Assembly (NCBI RefSeq): GCF_000444135.1
Contig: NZ_ATDK01000211.1
Location: forward strand, 1-44,979
Length of the DNA stretch: 44,979 nt
From: Pseudomonas avellanae BPIC 631
GTDB taxonomy: Bacteria; Pseudomonadota; Gammaproteobacteria; Pseudomonadales; Pseudomonadaceae
Reading direction: 5' to 3'
This document shows, piece after piece, positions 16,636-24,568 of this stretch. Position numbers and translations under genes: made by a program. The notes beneath the pieces are model-generated. The model was not told the DNA's origin and did no database searches. It worked only from the letters and a program-made list of their open reading frames with translations. The stretch's first letter is position 1. Each line of letters opens with the position of its first letter.

Positions 16636-18207
16636 CTACCCGGCAACAGCCCCTGCCTTTCCCGCCTCCACGACGAAGCGCTTGAGCGTCGACACGTTGG
16701 CCGCTGGGTTCAGCACATCTGAAACCACCTGAAAGCGGGTCAGCATCTGTTGCTCGCTCAGGTCCACGGCCACATAACCGCGCTGGCGGCTGTCAAAAAA
16801 CTTCACATGGGGGTTGAGCCCGAGAATGCTGTTGAAGGCGTCGAATGGCGGTCCGCTGGAGGTGACCGAGGTGCCGACGAACTCAGTGGCGACGACGGCT
16901 GAATCCGGATTGCCCGCATCGGCGTGCAGGTCGGTGGTCCAGAACGAATGGATGTCGCCACCCCAGAACACCGGGTTGCGGGTCTGGTGACGTTGCAGGG
17001 ATGCCAGCATGCGCTCGCGGGTCGCCGCGTAGCCGTCCCAGCCGTCGGTCCAGTGGCCCAGCGCCTGCGTTTTGAGATTGCGCTGTTCCAGCGGAGCGAC
17101 CAGCAAGTCCTGGGCAATGACATTCCATTGTCCAGGTGACTCAGCGAAGCTGCGGTCCAGCCAGGCTTCCTGTTCCCAGCCAAGCATGGTGCGTTTCGGG
17201 TCACTCAGATCCGGGCAATCGCTGGGCGCTACGTAGCCTCGACGGCTACCGTTGGCCTGAATGCACGCCTGTTCGGAACGGCACTGCCGACCGTCCAGCA
17301 CATGAAAGCGTGCCAGGCGGCCATAGTCCAGGTTCCGGTAAATACGCATGTCCGGCCCCTTGGGCAGGCTGCTGGCGCGCAACGGCATGTGCTCGTAAAA
17401 CGCCTGATAAGCGGCCGCTCTGCGACGCAGAAAGCTCTCTACCGGAACGCCCGGATCCTGGGACCACTGCGCGGCATAATCATTCTGCACTTCGTGATCG
17501 TCCCAGGTGACGACGCTCGGCGCGCAAGCATGCAGGGCTTGCAGGTCCGGGTCGGTCTTGTACTGCGCGTATCGGTTGCGATAGCCCGCCAGGTCCATCG
17601 GGTCTGATGTGGCATGGCGGCGCGGGAACTGGATATTTGCTGGAGAAACGTTCATCTCATAGATGTAGTCACCCAGAAAGAACACTAGATCCGGCCGCTC
17701 CGCAGCCAGGTGTCGGTAGGCGCTGAAATACCCGGCTTCCCAATGCGAACACGAAACGAAGCCGAACCGTGCCGCGGTCATGGCCATTGCCGGCGGTGCC
17801 GTGCAGGCCTGACCCACCGGGCTTTGTGCGCCCAGGCTTTCAAACTGATACCAATAGGGCCGCCCCGGCTGCAAGCCGCTCACTTCAACGTGCACCGAAT
17901 GCGCAAAGCGTGACTGGGCGGTGGCTTGACCAGAGCGCACGATGCGCGTCATGGCGGCGTCGCTGGCGATTTTCCAGCGCACCTCGACGGGTTTGCTCAA
18001 GCCGCCGTCGCCTGCCGGGGTGATCACCTTGGGCGCCAGACGTGTCCAGATCACAAAACCATCAGGCAATGGATCACCGGACGCCACGCCCAGCGTGAAC
18101 GGATAATCGACACCTGCACTGCGGGCAAACGGGCTGAGGATCGACAGCAGTGTGGCCCCGGCCACGCCGGTAATGATGCGGCGGCGGTCCGGATTGAAAT
18201 CGCTCAT
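16636..18207 (-). CDS. phoD: PhoD alkaline phosphatase/phosphodiesterase, Tat-exported
   Basis: A 523-residue PhoD. A twin-arginine signal (DRRRIITGVAGAT, residues 7-19, then a hydrophobic stretch and ARSA) directs folded export. A PhoD_N beta domain (about 40-135) precedes the catalytic domain with FLGDYIYEMN, VVTWDDHEVQNDYA, FWGGDIHSFW and EFVGTSVTSSGPP. The family uses Ca and Fe to cleave phosphomonoesters and phosphodiesters outside the inner membrane. GGAGG lies 7 nt before the ATG at 18207. It is divergent from the exbD-tonB-receptor-exbB-PLD run and shares 285 bp of upstream DNA with PhoB-like sites. A possible 29-codon ORF (18293-18205) ends on the start codon as ATGA. Confidence 0.92.
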   Translation of the reverse strand: MSDFNPDRRRIITGVAGATLLSILSPFARSAGVDYPFTLGVASGDPLPDGFVIWTRLAPKVITPAGDGGLSKPVEVRWKIASDAAMTRIVRSGQATAQSRFAHSVHVEVSGLQPGRPYWYQFESLGAQSPVGQACTAPPAMAMTAARFGFVSCSHWEAGYFSAYRHLAAERPDLVFFLGDYIYEMNVSPANIQFPRRHATSDPMDLAGYRNRYAQYKTDPDLQALHACAPSVVTWDDHEVQNDYAAQWSQDPGVPVESFLRRRAAAYQAFYEHMPLRASSLPKGPDMRIYRNLDYGRLARFHVLDGRQCRSEQACIQANGSRRGYVAPSDCPDLSDPKRTMLGWEQEAWLDRSFAESPGQWNVIAQDLLVAPLEQRNLKTQALGHWTDGWDGYAATRERMLASLQRHQTRNPVFWGGDIHSFWTTDLHADAGNPDSAVVATEFVGTSVTSSGPPFDAFNSILGLNPHVKFFDSRQRGYVAVDLSEQQMLTRFQVVSDVLNPAANVSTLKRFVVEAGKAGAVAG

Positions 18208-18400
18208 GACAGGGCCTCCGACGCTTCGTACTGCGCGCGCAACAGCCCGAACAGCGACATGTCGTTGAGCAGACCTCGTTTCTGAATGCACATCGGTGTT
18301 TTCCGTCGAGATAAATGCTCAAACGCTGCCGCGTTGCGATGGCGTTTGCGTGACAGGTGCAAGAAACATTTAAGTGCCATGCAATGTGCGAACAAAGGCC

Positions 18401-18429
18401 ATGTAACCGTCATGTATCGTTCTTGTAAA
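18401..18429. promoter_or_regulatory. Candidate Pho box: three 7-bp half-sites, 11-bp period
   Basis: ATGTAAC (18401), ATGTATC (18412) and TTGTAAA (18423) are spaced exactly 11 bp apart with 4-bp spacers, the geometry bound by tandem PhoB dimers (consensus CTGTCAT-N4-CTGTCAT, core TGTNA). They lie in the divergent phoD/exbD region. The distance to a possible exbD -10 (TAGATT, 18457-18462) is longer than usual, so the target promoter is uncertain. Confidence 0.45.
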
Positions 18430-18492
18430 ACTAACCGATCGGTCATGTTCGGTTGCTAGATTTTCGGCCTCTAAGAAGAGGGAGAAGCTGGC

Positions 18493-18900
18493 ATGAGAAC
18501 GTGGGACGAACCCAAGAAGCGTAAGGCGCACATCGAACTGATCCCGATGATCGACGTGATGATGTTCCTGTTGGTGTTTTTTGTGCTGGTAAGCCTGAAC
18601 GTGATTCCGGCTTTGGGCATGAAGACCCAGTTACCCAGTGCCAGCAGTTCCCAACAGCTGAAGCCGCAGAACAAATCGATCCTGACCCTGGGCCTCAACG
18701 GCGAATTGCAGCTCGATGGCAAGGCAACCACCGTTGATGCGCTGGTGCCTGCCTTGAAGGCGCTGGAAAAAACTGACACCAAAACAACCATCATTGTAAA
18801 CAGCGACAAGGGCGTTGAAGTTGCGCGTCTGGTCGAGATCATGGACACGTTGCGTCTGGGTGGATTCACGTCCGTTTCCATCGCTACGCGTAAATCCTGA
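18493..18900 (+). CDS. exbD: ExbD/TolR-family energy-transducing protein
   Basis: A 135-residue ExbD. A short basic cytoplasmic N-terminus (KKRKAHIELIP) leads into one membrane helix with the conserved Asp (MIDVMMFLLVFF, D21), the protonatable residue of the ExbB-ExbD motor. A periplasmic domain follows. A strong AGAGGGAG precedes the ATG. The TGA shares one base with the tonB ATG, so translation is coupled. It opens a dedicated TonB module whose exbB lies after the receptor gene, an unusual order. Confidence 0.9.
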   Translation: MRTWDEPKKRKAHIELIPMIDVMMFLLVFFVLVSLNVIPALGMKTQLPSASSSQQLKPQNKSILTLGLNGELQLDGKATTVDALVPALKALEKTDTKTTIIVNSDKGVEVARLVEIMDTLRLGGFTSVSIATRKS

Positions 18901-19673
18901 TGTATACCCTGTTTCGGATGCGTCAGTGGCTGGGCGGCTTGCCTGCGCTGGTGGCGCTGATTGCAATCGTGATCGGCGTGCAAACCCGGCCTCTGAAAAT
19001 GGAGCCGGTCTACGATGAGTCTGCCGTGGAACTGGCGCTGGTCGAACCCGAACCGCCTGCTCCGCAGCCTTTGGCGCAGCCCGAGCCGCCTCCGGTACAG
19101 CCCGAAGAGCCACCACCTGCGCCGCCCGTCATCGAGAGCGAAGAGTCCGAGCCTGCGCCGCCACCGCCTCCCAAGCCTGTTCCCAAGCCAGAGCCCAAGC
19201 CAGAACCCAAGCCTGCGCCTAAACCAGAACCGCGCCCCAAACCGTTGCCCAAGCCGGCAGTGGCCAAACCCGTCGAACCGGTTCAGGCCCCCAGCAAGCC
19301 GATAGCCAGCGCCCCGATTTCAACGCCGTCACCGCCTGCGCCACCCGCGCCGCCGAAAGTGGACACTCAAGGTATAGAGGGCGGCTACCTCAAAGGGCTG
19401 CGCAACGATCTGGACGGCTACAAACAGTATCCGACCGGACGTCAGGCCTCACTGGAGCGCCCGAGTGGCGAAGTGGTGGTGTGGTTGTTGGTCGATCGGC
19501 AGGGTCGCGTGCTGGATTCCGGCATTCAGACCCAGGCCTCCAGCATGCTGCTCAATCGAGCCGCGACCAATAGCCTGCGACGCATCAAGCAAGTCAAACC
19601 GTTTCCCGAACAAGCCTTCGGCGGGCGCAACGAACAGCGCTTTACCGCCACCTTCAACTACAGCGTGCAATAG
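18900..19673 (+). CDS. tonB: TonB energy transducer
   Basis: A 257-residue TonB. One N-terminal membrane helix (about residues 12-28, GGLPALVALIAIVIGV) anchors a long periplasmic linker rich in Pro, Glu and Lys (about 45-150, with PKPEPKPEPKPAPKPEP-type repeats). A C-terminal TonB domain (about 170-257) follows, with ASLERPSGEVVVWLLVDRQG and SLRRIKQVKPFP. The linker GC-rich repeat is a likely site of length variation. It should span the periplasm and drive the receptor encoded 20 bp downstream. Confidence 0.9.
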   Translation: MYTLFRMRQWLGGLPALVALIAIVIGVQTRPLKMEPVYDESAVELALVEPEPPAPQPLAQPEPPPVQPEEPPPAPPVIESEESEPAPPPPPKPVPKPEPKPEPKPAPKPEPRPKPLPKPAVAKPVEPVQAPSKPIASAPISTPSPPAPPAPPKVDTQGIEGGYLKGLRNDLDGYKQYPTGRQASLERPSGEVVVWLLVDRQGRVLDSGIQTQASSMLLNRAATNSLRRIKQVKPFPEQAFGGRNEQRFTATFNYSVQ

Positions 19674-19693
19674 CACTGACAAGGAACAAAGTG

Positions 19694-21976
19694 ATGAAGT
19701 TTTCCAGGATTCACCTTGCGTTGGTCGCCGCTGGCATGAGCCACGGCATGGTCATGGCTGACCAGAGTGTGAGTGACGTCGGTACCATTGGCGTGCAGGG
19801 CAAAGCGACTGCCGGTGGCGGTTACATGGTTCAGGAGGAAAGCATCAAGGCGCGTTCCACCGTGACCAAGGAGGCGCTCGACAAACAGACTGCTACCGGT
19901 AACGCGATCGACAAGCTCAAGTACACCCCGGGCCTGAATATCTCGAGCGAAGACGCCACCGGTCTTTCGGGCTTCCGTTTTACCATGCGCGGGCTTAACT
20001 CCGATCAGGTCGGCATGTCGGTAGACGGCATGCCGATCAATGACTCCGGCAACTACGCGCTGTATTCCAACTTGTTGGGTGACCCGGAAAACATCGATCA
20101 GATATTCGTCACCCAAGGTTCTGCCGAAAGCGATGGCCCGCATATCGGCTCCAGCGGCGGCAACATCGGTATTGTGACCATTCGGCCCACCAAGGAAACC
20201 GGCGTGTTCGTCAAGCAGGTGGCGGGCAGCAACGGCACTTACAAGACCTTTGCACGGCTCAACACCGGCGAAATCAACGGGCTGAGCAACTGGCTGTCGA
20301 TGTCTCACACCGAAGGCCAGAAGTGGCGCGGTGAGGGTGCTGTGCGCGCTGACAAGGTGGAGTGGAACAGCTTTTTCGACATGGGCTCGGGCAACACCGC
20401 CAACCTGATCCTCAAGTATCACGAGCAGGACAACAACAGTTACAGCCAGCTCACCAAGAGCCAGTTCCAGCAGGGCGGGCGCAAGTTCGACCCCTACCCG
20501 TCGACGCCAGCGCTGGGCAGTAACGGCAAGCTGTCCAGTTATTACGAGCTGGCGCAAAACCCCTTCCAGACCTTCACCGGTGTGCTCAATACCCAATTCA
20601 AACTGGCCGACAATCTGGCACTGTCAGTCATTCCGTATTACTTCTGGGGTAACGGCAGCGGTGTCAACAGCTCTTCTTACGCGCTCAATCGCGGCTCGAA
20701 TCAGAACGGCGTATTCGACCTGAGCAACCTGCCGACTGCAGCGGCCTACAACGCAGACGGTTCATCGACCACTGGCGTTTATTACCGGCCTTCGCGTACC
20801 CAGACCTGGCGCCCGGGCATCACCACCAAGCTGAACTGGGATGTCAACGACGAGCACAGCGTGCAAGTCGGCTACTGGTATGAGCGGGCGCGCCAGTTGC
20901 AGACCCAGCCTTTTATCCGTCTGAAGAGCAACGGCAAGCCGGAAAGCATCTGGCCAGACTCCGACTACATGGTCGATGCCAACGGCAATGAGATCCAGGG
21001 TAGGGACCGCTATACCGTAACGCCGGCGCAGAAAGTCTGGGCCCAGGACACCTGGTATTTCGCCCCTGACTGGACGTTGATTGGCGGCCTGGCTTACATG
21101 AATGTGAAGCGCGAAGGCACCAACCACGGCAGCCTGACCGAGCGCCCGGAAGAGCGTGACCAGACGTATAACAAGCTGCTGCCCAACGTGGGTCTCAAAT
21201 ACCAGCTGGATGAACGTGACCAACTGTTCTATAGCCTGTCGCGCAACATGCGCGTGCCACAGAACTACGTACTGTATGACCAGGGTGCAGGCTCTATCAA
21301 CAGCAAACCGGAAACCAGCTGGAACCACGAACTGGGCTGGCGTTTCACCGATCAGGACATGACGCTGGCGGCCACCCTGTTCTATATGAAGTTCAAGGAT
21401 CGCCAGGTCTCATCCCGTGATATCAACGGTGACTTTGCCGACATCAACGCCGGTGCAGTGGACAACAGCGGTCTGGAACTGGAGTGGAGCGGCCTGCTGC
21501 CCAACCATTTCAACTACTACACCTCGTACACCTACACCCGCGCCAAACAGAAAGATGACCTGACGGTGTTCAACAACGGCGCAGCCATCGAATTGCCGAC
21601 CAGCGGCAAGCAGTTCGCCAACGTACCGAAGAATATGCTGGCGGCCAATATTGGTTACGACGACGGCAGTTATTACGGCACGTTCGGCGGCAAGGTCACC
21701 AGCAAGCTCTATGGCGACCTGACCAACGACGAAAGCATTCCGGGACGGACCATCTTCAATCTGGGCGCAGGTATCTATCTGCCGGTGGACAAGAAAATCG
21801 TCAAGGACGCCACCTTGCGCCTGAACGTCGACAACCTGTTCGACAAGAAATACCTGGACGGCGTTTACACCACCAAAACCAACGCAGGCACTTACAGCGG
21901 TTTCCGCGATGGCGACCCGGCCTACATCGTCGGCGTCGAGCGTACCGTCACAGTTTCCCTGGAAGCCAATTTCTAA
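19694..21976 (+). CDS. TonB-dependent outer-membrane receptor
   Basis: A 760-residue receptor. A Sec signal (about residues 1-23) is followed by a plug domain (about 45-165) with KLKYTPGLNISSEDATG and RFTMRGLNSDQVGMSVDGMP, and by a 22-strand-type barrel ending in aromatic Phe (VSLEANF). There is no N-terminal signalling extension, so it is not a FecA-type transducer. The ligand is unknown; siderophore uptake is possible, but no Fur box or siderophore gene is visible here, and the neighbours PhoD and PLD suggest a phosphorus-bearing ligand. The ATG at 19694 is favoured (AAGGA 8 nt upstream) over the GTG at 19691. Confidence 0.9.
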   Translation: MKFSRIHLALVAAGMSHGMVMADQSVSDVGTIGVQGKATAGGGYMVQEESIKARSTVTKEALDKQTATGNAIDKLKYTPGLNISSEDATGLSGFRFTMRGLNSDQVGMSVDGMPINDSGNYALYSNLLGDPENIDQIFVTQGSAESDGPHIGSSGGNIGIVTIRPTKETGVFVKQVAGSNGTYKTFARLNTGEINGLSNWLSMSHTEGQKWRGEGAVRADKVEWNSFFDMGSGNTANLILKYHEQDNNSYSQLTKSQFQQGGRKFDPYPSTPALGSNGKLSSYYELAQNPFQTFTGVLNTQFKLADNLALSVIPYYFWGNGSGVNSSSYALNRGSNQNGVFDLSNLPTAAAYNADGSSTTGVYYRPSRTQTWRPGITTKLNWDVNDEHSVQVGYWYERARQLQTQPFIRLKSNGKPESIWPDSDYMVDANGNEIQGRDRYTVTPAQKVWAQDTWYFAPDWTLIGGLAYMNVKREGTNHGSLTERPEERDQTYNKLLPNVGLKYQLDERDQLFYSLSRNMRVPQNYVLYDQGAGSINSKPETSWNHELGWRFTDQDMTLAATLFYMKFKDRQVSSRDINGDFADINAGAVDNSGLELEWSGLLPNHFNYYTSYTYTRAKQKDDLTVFNNGAAIELPTSGKQFANVPKNMLAANIGYDDGSYYGTFGGKVTSKLYGDLTNDESIPGRTIFNLGAGIYLPVDKKIVKDATLRLNVDNLFDKKYLDGVYTTKTNAGTYSGFRDGDPAYIVGVERTVTVSLEANF

Positions 21977-22002
21977 CCCTTCATTGACCAGAGGTCTGCG
22001 CC

Positions 22003-22653
22003 ATGGACATGAATCAGCTCCACGACATCACCTTCTATGTGATGTACGCCGCCATCGCGATTGCGATCTTCGTCGCGATTGAACGCGGCATCTACTTTGC
22101 CTACGTGCGTCGCCAGTCGCGGGCGCTGCAAACGGCACTCAGCGCGTCAGTGCACAGTGAAAAAGACCTGCCGGAAGCGCTGACACGCCGCATCAGCCTG
22201 CCGCTGGAAATGGTGTTGCCGGTACTGGCGCAGAAAAACGCTCACGGTTCACGCCGGGACCTGGATGACGTCATTGAAACCCAGTACCTGAGCACTCGCG
22301 CGCCGCTGTCCCGCAGCCTCTGGCTGATCGAAACCATCACCACCGCAGCGCCCTTGCTGGGGTTGCTGGGGACGATTCTGGGCATCATCGATACCTTCAA
22401 AGCCCTCGCCAGCGCCGGCGTGTCCGACCCCGGTCAGATTTCTGCCGGTATCGGTACAGCGTTGTTCGCGACAGGTCTGGGTATTGCGATTGCGTTGTTC
22501 TGCGTAGTCTTTCACAACTATTTTCAGGACAGCCTTGAGCGCATCAACGATCAACTCAAGATCCTCCTGATCCGTGCCGCCAGCGGGGCGCGGGTGCAGG
22601 GTGAAATGCCGCATCCGGTCGCCATTCCCCAGCCCAATTTCCGGACGGCATGA
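22003..22653 (+). CDS. exbB: ExbB/TolQ/MotA-family proton channel protein
   Basis: A 216-residue ExbB. Three membrane helices are seen (about residues 8-28, 112-132 and 148-170), with the family loop TAAPLLGLLGTILGIIDTF and the third-helix segment GIGTALFATGLGIAIALF. With ExbD it forms the proton-driven motor that energises TonB. GAGG lies 8 nt before the ATG. It is placed downstream of the receptor and upstream of the PLD gene rather than next to exbD, as in some specialised TonB loci. Confidence 0.9.
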   Translation: MDMNQLHDITFYVMYAAIAIAIFVAIERGIYFAYVRRQSRALQTALSASVHSEKDLPEALTRRISLPLEMVLPVLAQKNAHGSRRDLDDVIETQYLSTRAPLSRSLWLIETITTAAPLLGLLGTILGIIDTFKALASAGVSDPGQISAGIGTALFATGLGIAIALFCVVFHNYFQDSLERINDQLKILLIRAASGARVQGEMPHPVAIPQPNFRTA

Positions 22654-22716
22654 TCAACACATCGGCGCAGGTCTCTGACGTGCGCCGCTTTCGCCTGTTC
22701 TGGCCATGAGACTGCC

Positions 22717-23970
22717 ATGCACTTCTCTATCTGGTTACGCTCGACGTCCATACGCTATCGCAGCCTGATTGCCGCATTGCTGCTCAGCAGTCCGGTTGCC
22801 TATGCGGATTTCGCCATTCCCGGTTTCGAACTGGTGCACACCGTGCCCGTCGGGACCGACCTGCAAACCCCGGACCTGCGAGCGCCTGGCGATGTCTGGC
22901 GCGAGCTGTTCGATGGGGCTCGCGAGCGTATCGATATCGAACAGTTTTATGTGGCCGATCAGCCAGGCTCGGTGATGGGCAAGGTGCTTGAAAGCCTTAC
23001 TGCAGCGGGGCAGCGCGGGGTAAACATCCGTTTTCTGCTGGAAGAGAAGGGCTTGAAGCTTTCCGATCCAGAAACCCTTGCGCGATTGCGGGCGATCCCC
23101 AACCTCACCTTGCGGGTGCTGCCTTATGCCAGGCTGACCGGCAGCGGCATCATCCACGCCAAGTTCTTCGTGGTAGACGGCAAACAGGCTTTTATCGGCA
23201 GTCAGAATTTCGATTGGCGTTCACTGGAACACATTCACGAAACCGGTTTGCGTATTGACGAGCCCACGGTCGTGCGCCAGACGCAGGCTGTGTTCGATCA
23301 GGACTGGCGTGCCCAGGCGGCCATCGCCGACGGCAAGCCTGTTTCTGCCCCTGTTGCACCTCCCGCCACCGGCTCATCGCCCGGTGGCAATTATCTGGTC
23401 GCCAGCCCGCAGCGTTATAACCCATCGGGCGTGCGCGACTCCGAGACCGAGCTGCCGCGTTTGCTGGCGCAAGCCAAAAGCGAGGTTCGTGTCCAGTTGC
23501 TGGACTACGCGCCCCTGTCCTATGGGCCTGATAAAACCCGGCCGTATTACGCGGTCATCGACAACGCCCTGCGCAGCGCCGCCGCCCGTGGCGTGTCCAT
23601 CAAGCTCATGGTTTCGGACTGGAACACCGGCATGCCCGAGGTCGCCTATCTGAAAAGTCTGGCTCTGGTGCCCAACGTACAAGTGCGCATCGTGACGTTG
23701 CCAATGGCCGCTCAGGGTTTCATCCCCTATGCACGGGTGATCCACAGCAAAACCATGGAGATCGATGACCAGGTCGCCTGGGTCGGCACCAGCAACTGGC
23801 TCGGCGGCTACCTCGACAACTCGCGCAACCTGGAAGTGGTGATGCACGACAGCGCGATGGCCAGGCGCATCGGTCTGTTGCATGCGCAACTCTGGGATGG
23901 GCCGTATGCCAAGCCCATCGACATCAATCGCGACTACCCGGAACCGCATCCGGGCCAGAGTTCGAAATGA
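22717..23970 (+). CDS. Secreted phospholipase D-like (two HKD motifs)
   Basis: A 417-residue PLD-superfamily protein. A Sec signal ends near AYADFAIPG. Two HxK(x)4D motifs are complete: HAKFFVVD (H147) with IGSQNFDWRS, and HSKTMEID (H343) with VGTSNWLGG. The paired motifs form one active site for phosphodiester hydrolysis or transphosphatidylation. The signal places it in the periplasm or outside. It follows exbB by 63 bp, in the TonB run, so a role in trimming the substrate of the receptor is an inference. No convincing Shine-Dalgarno precedes the ATG. The TGA overlaps the start of the next gene (ATGA). Confidence 0.85.
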   Translation: MHFSIWLRSTSIRYRSLIAALLLSSPVAYADFAIPGFELVHTVPVGTDLQTPDLRAPGDVWRELFDGARERIDIEQFYVADQPGSVMGKVLESLTAAGQRGVNIRFLLEEKGLKLSDPETLARLRAIPNLTLRVLPYARLTGSGIIHAKFFVVDGKQAFIGSQNFDWRSLEHIHETGLRIDEPTVVRQTQAVFDQDWRAQAAIADGKPVSAPVAPPATGSSPGGNYLVASPQRYNPSGVRDSETELPRLLAQAKSEVRVQLLDYAPLSYGPDKTRPYYAVIDNALRSAAARGVSIKLMVSDWNTGMPEVAYLKSLALVPNVQVRIVTLPMAAQGFIPYARVIHSKTMEIDDQVAWVGTSNWLGGYLDNSRNLEVVMHDSAMARRIGLLHAQLWDGPYAKPIDINRDYPEPHPGQSSK

Positions 23971-24452
23971 GCTTGGTTGTGCGTGCGATGGCCGATAGCG
24001 ATTGGTCTTCTCTGGCTCATATGTTCGAGCAACCGGTATTTCGCTGGTGGACGCTTCGGATGCCGTATCAGTCTTCCAACGATATAAAAAAGCTTGTTGA
24101 GAATCGAGCGTCCTCTGGATTGTCATTGGTTGCTGAATTGGATGGCTTAGTTGTGGGGTGCGCCATGCTTTATAGATTTCAGGGGAGAAGGCAGCATGTA
24201 GCTGATTTCTGGATGGGCGTCGACGACCGTCATCATCGTCAAGGTATTGGTGGGCTGATGTTAAAAGAGCTGACCGATACCGCCTCTCGCTGGCAGAACA
24301 TTAAGCGTCTGGAGTTGGTGGTCTTCATTGATAACGAGCCTGCTATCGAGCTTTATAAGAAAAATGGCTTCGTGGTAGAGGGCATACACAAGAAATACGC
24401 TTATCGGAATGGTGAATATATAGATGCCATAAGCATGGCGGCAATCTACTAA
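23967..24452 (+). CDS. GNAT-family acetyltransferase, AT-richer than neighbours
   Basis: A 161-residue acetyltransferase with motif A HHRQGIGGLMLKEL and a C-terminal part (ELVVFIDNEPAIELYKKNGF, then GEYIDAISMAAIY) like the PhnO/L-amino-acid GNAT group such as YhhY. The ATG overlaps the PLD stop by 4 bp. Codon use is visibly more AT-rich (runs such as gatataaaaaag), unlike the genes on both sides. This suggests recent acquisition, although the perfect overlap implies translational coupling. The substrate is unknown. Confidence 0.8.
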   Translation: MSLVVRAMADSDWSSLAHMFEQPVFRWWTLRMPYQSSNDIKKLVENRASSGLSLVAELDGLVVGCAMLYRFQGRRQHVADFWMGVDDRHHRQGIGGLMLKELTDTASRWQNIKRLELVVFIDNEPAIELYKKNGFVVEGIHKKYAYRNGEYIDAISMAAIY

Positions 24453-24568
24453 GGTCACCGGCTAAGCTGCGAATGCAGCTCCCCACTAGGCCCCTAGGCC
24501 TCATTCCGCCACAATGACGCCCTTTACCCACCAGCCTGCTGCAGGCTGTAAACGGATTGGTGCTGCTG
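24453..24568. other. Intergenic gap with short palindrome
   Basis: AGGCC (24488-24492) and GGCCT (24497-24501) around CCTA form a small hairpin. No T-run follows, so termination is uncertain. Confidence 0.3.
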
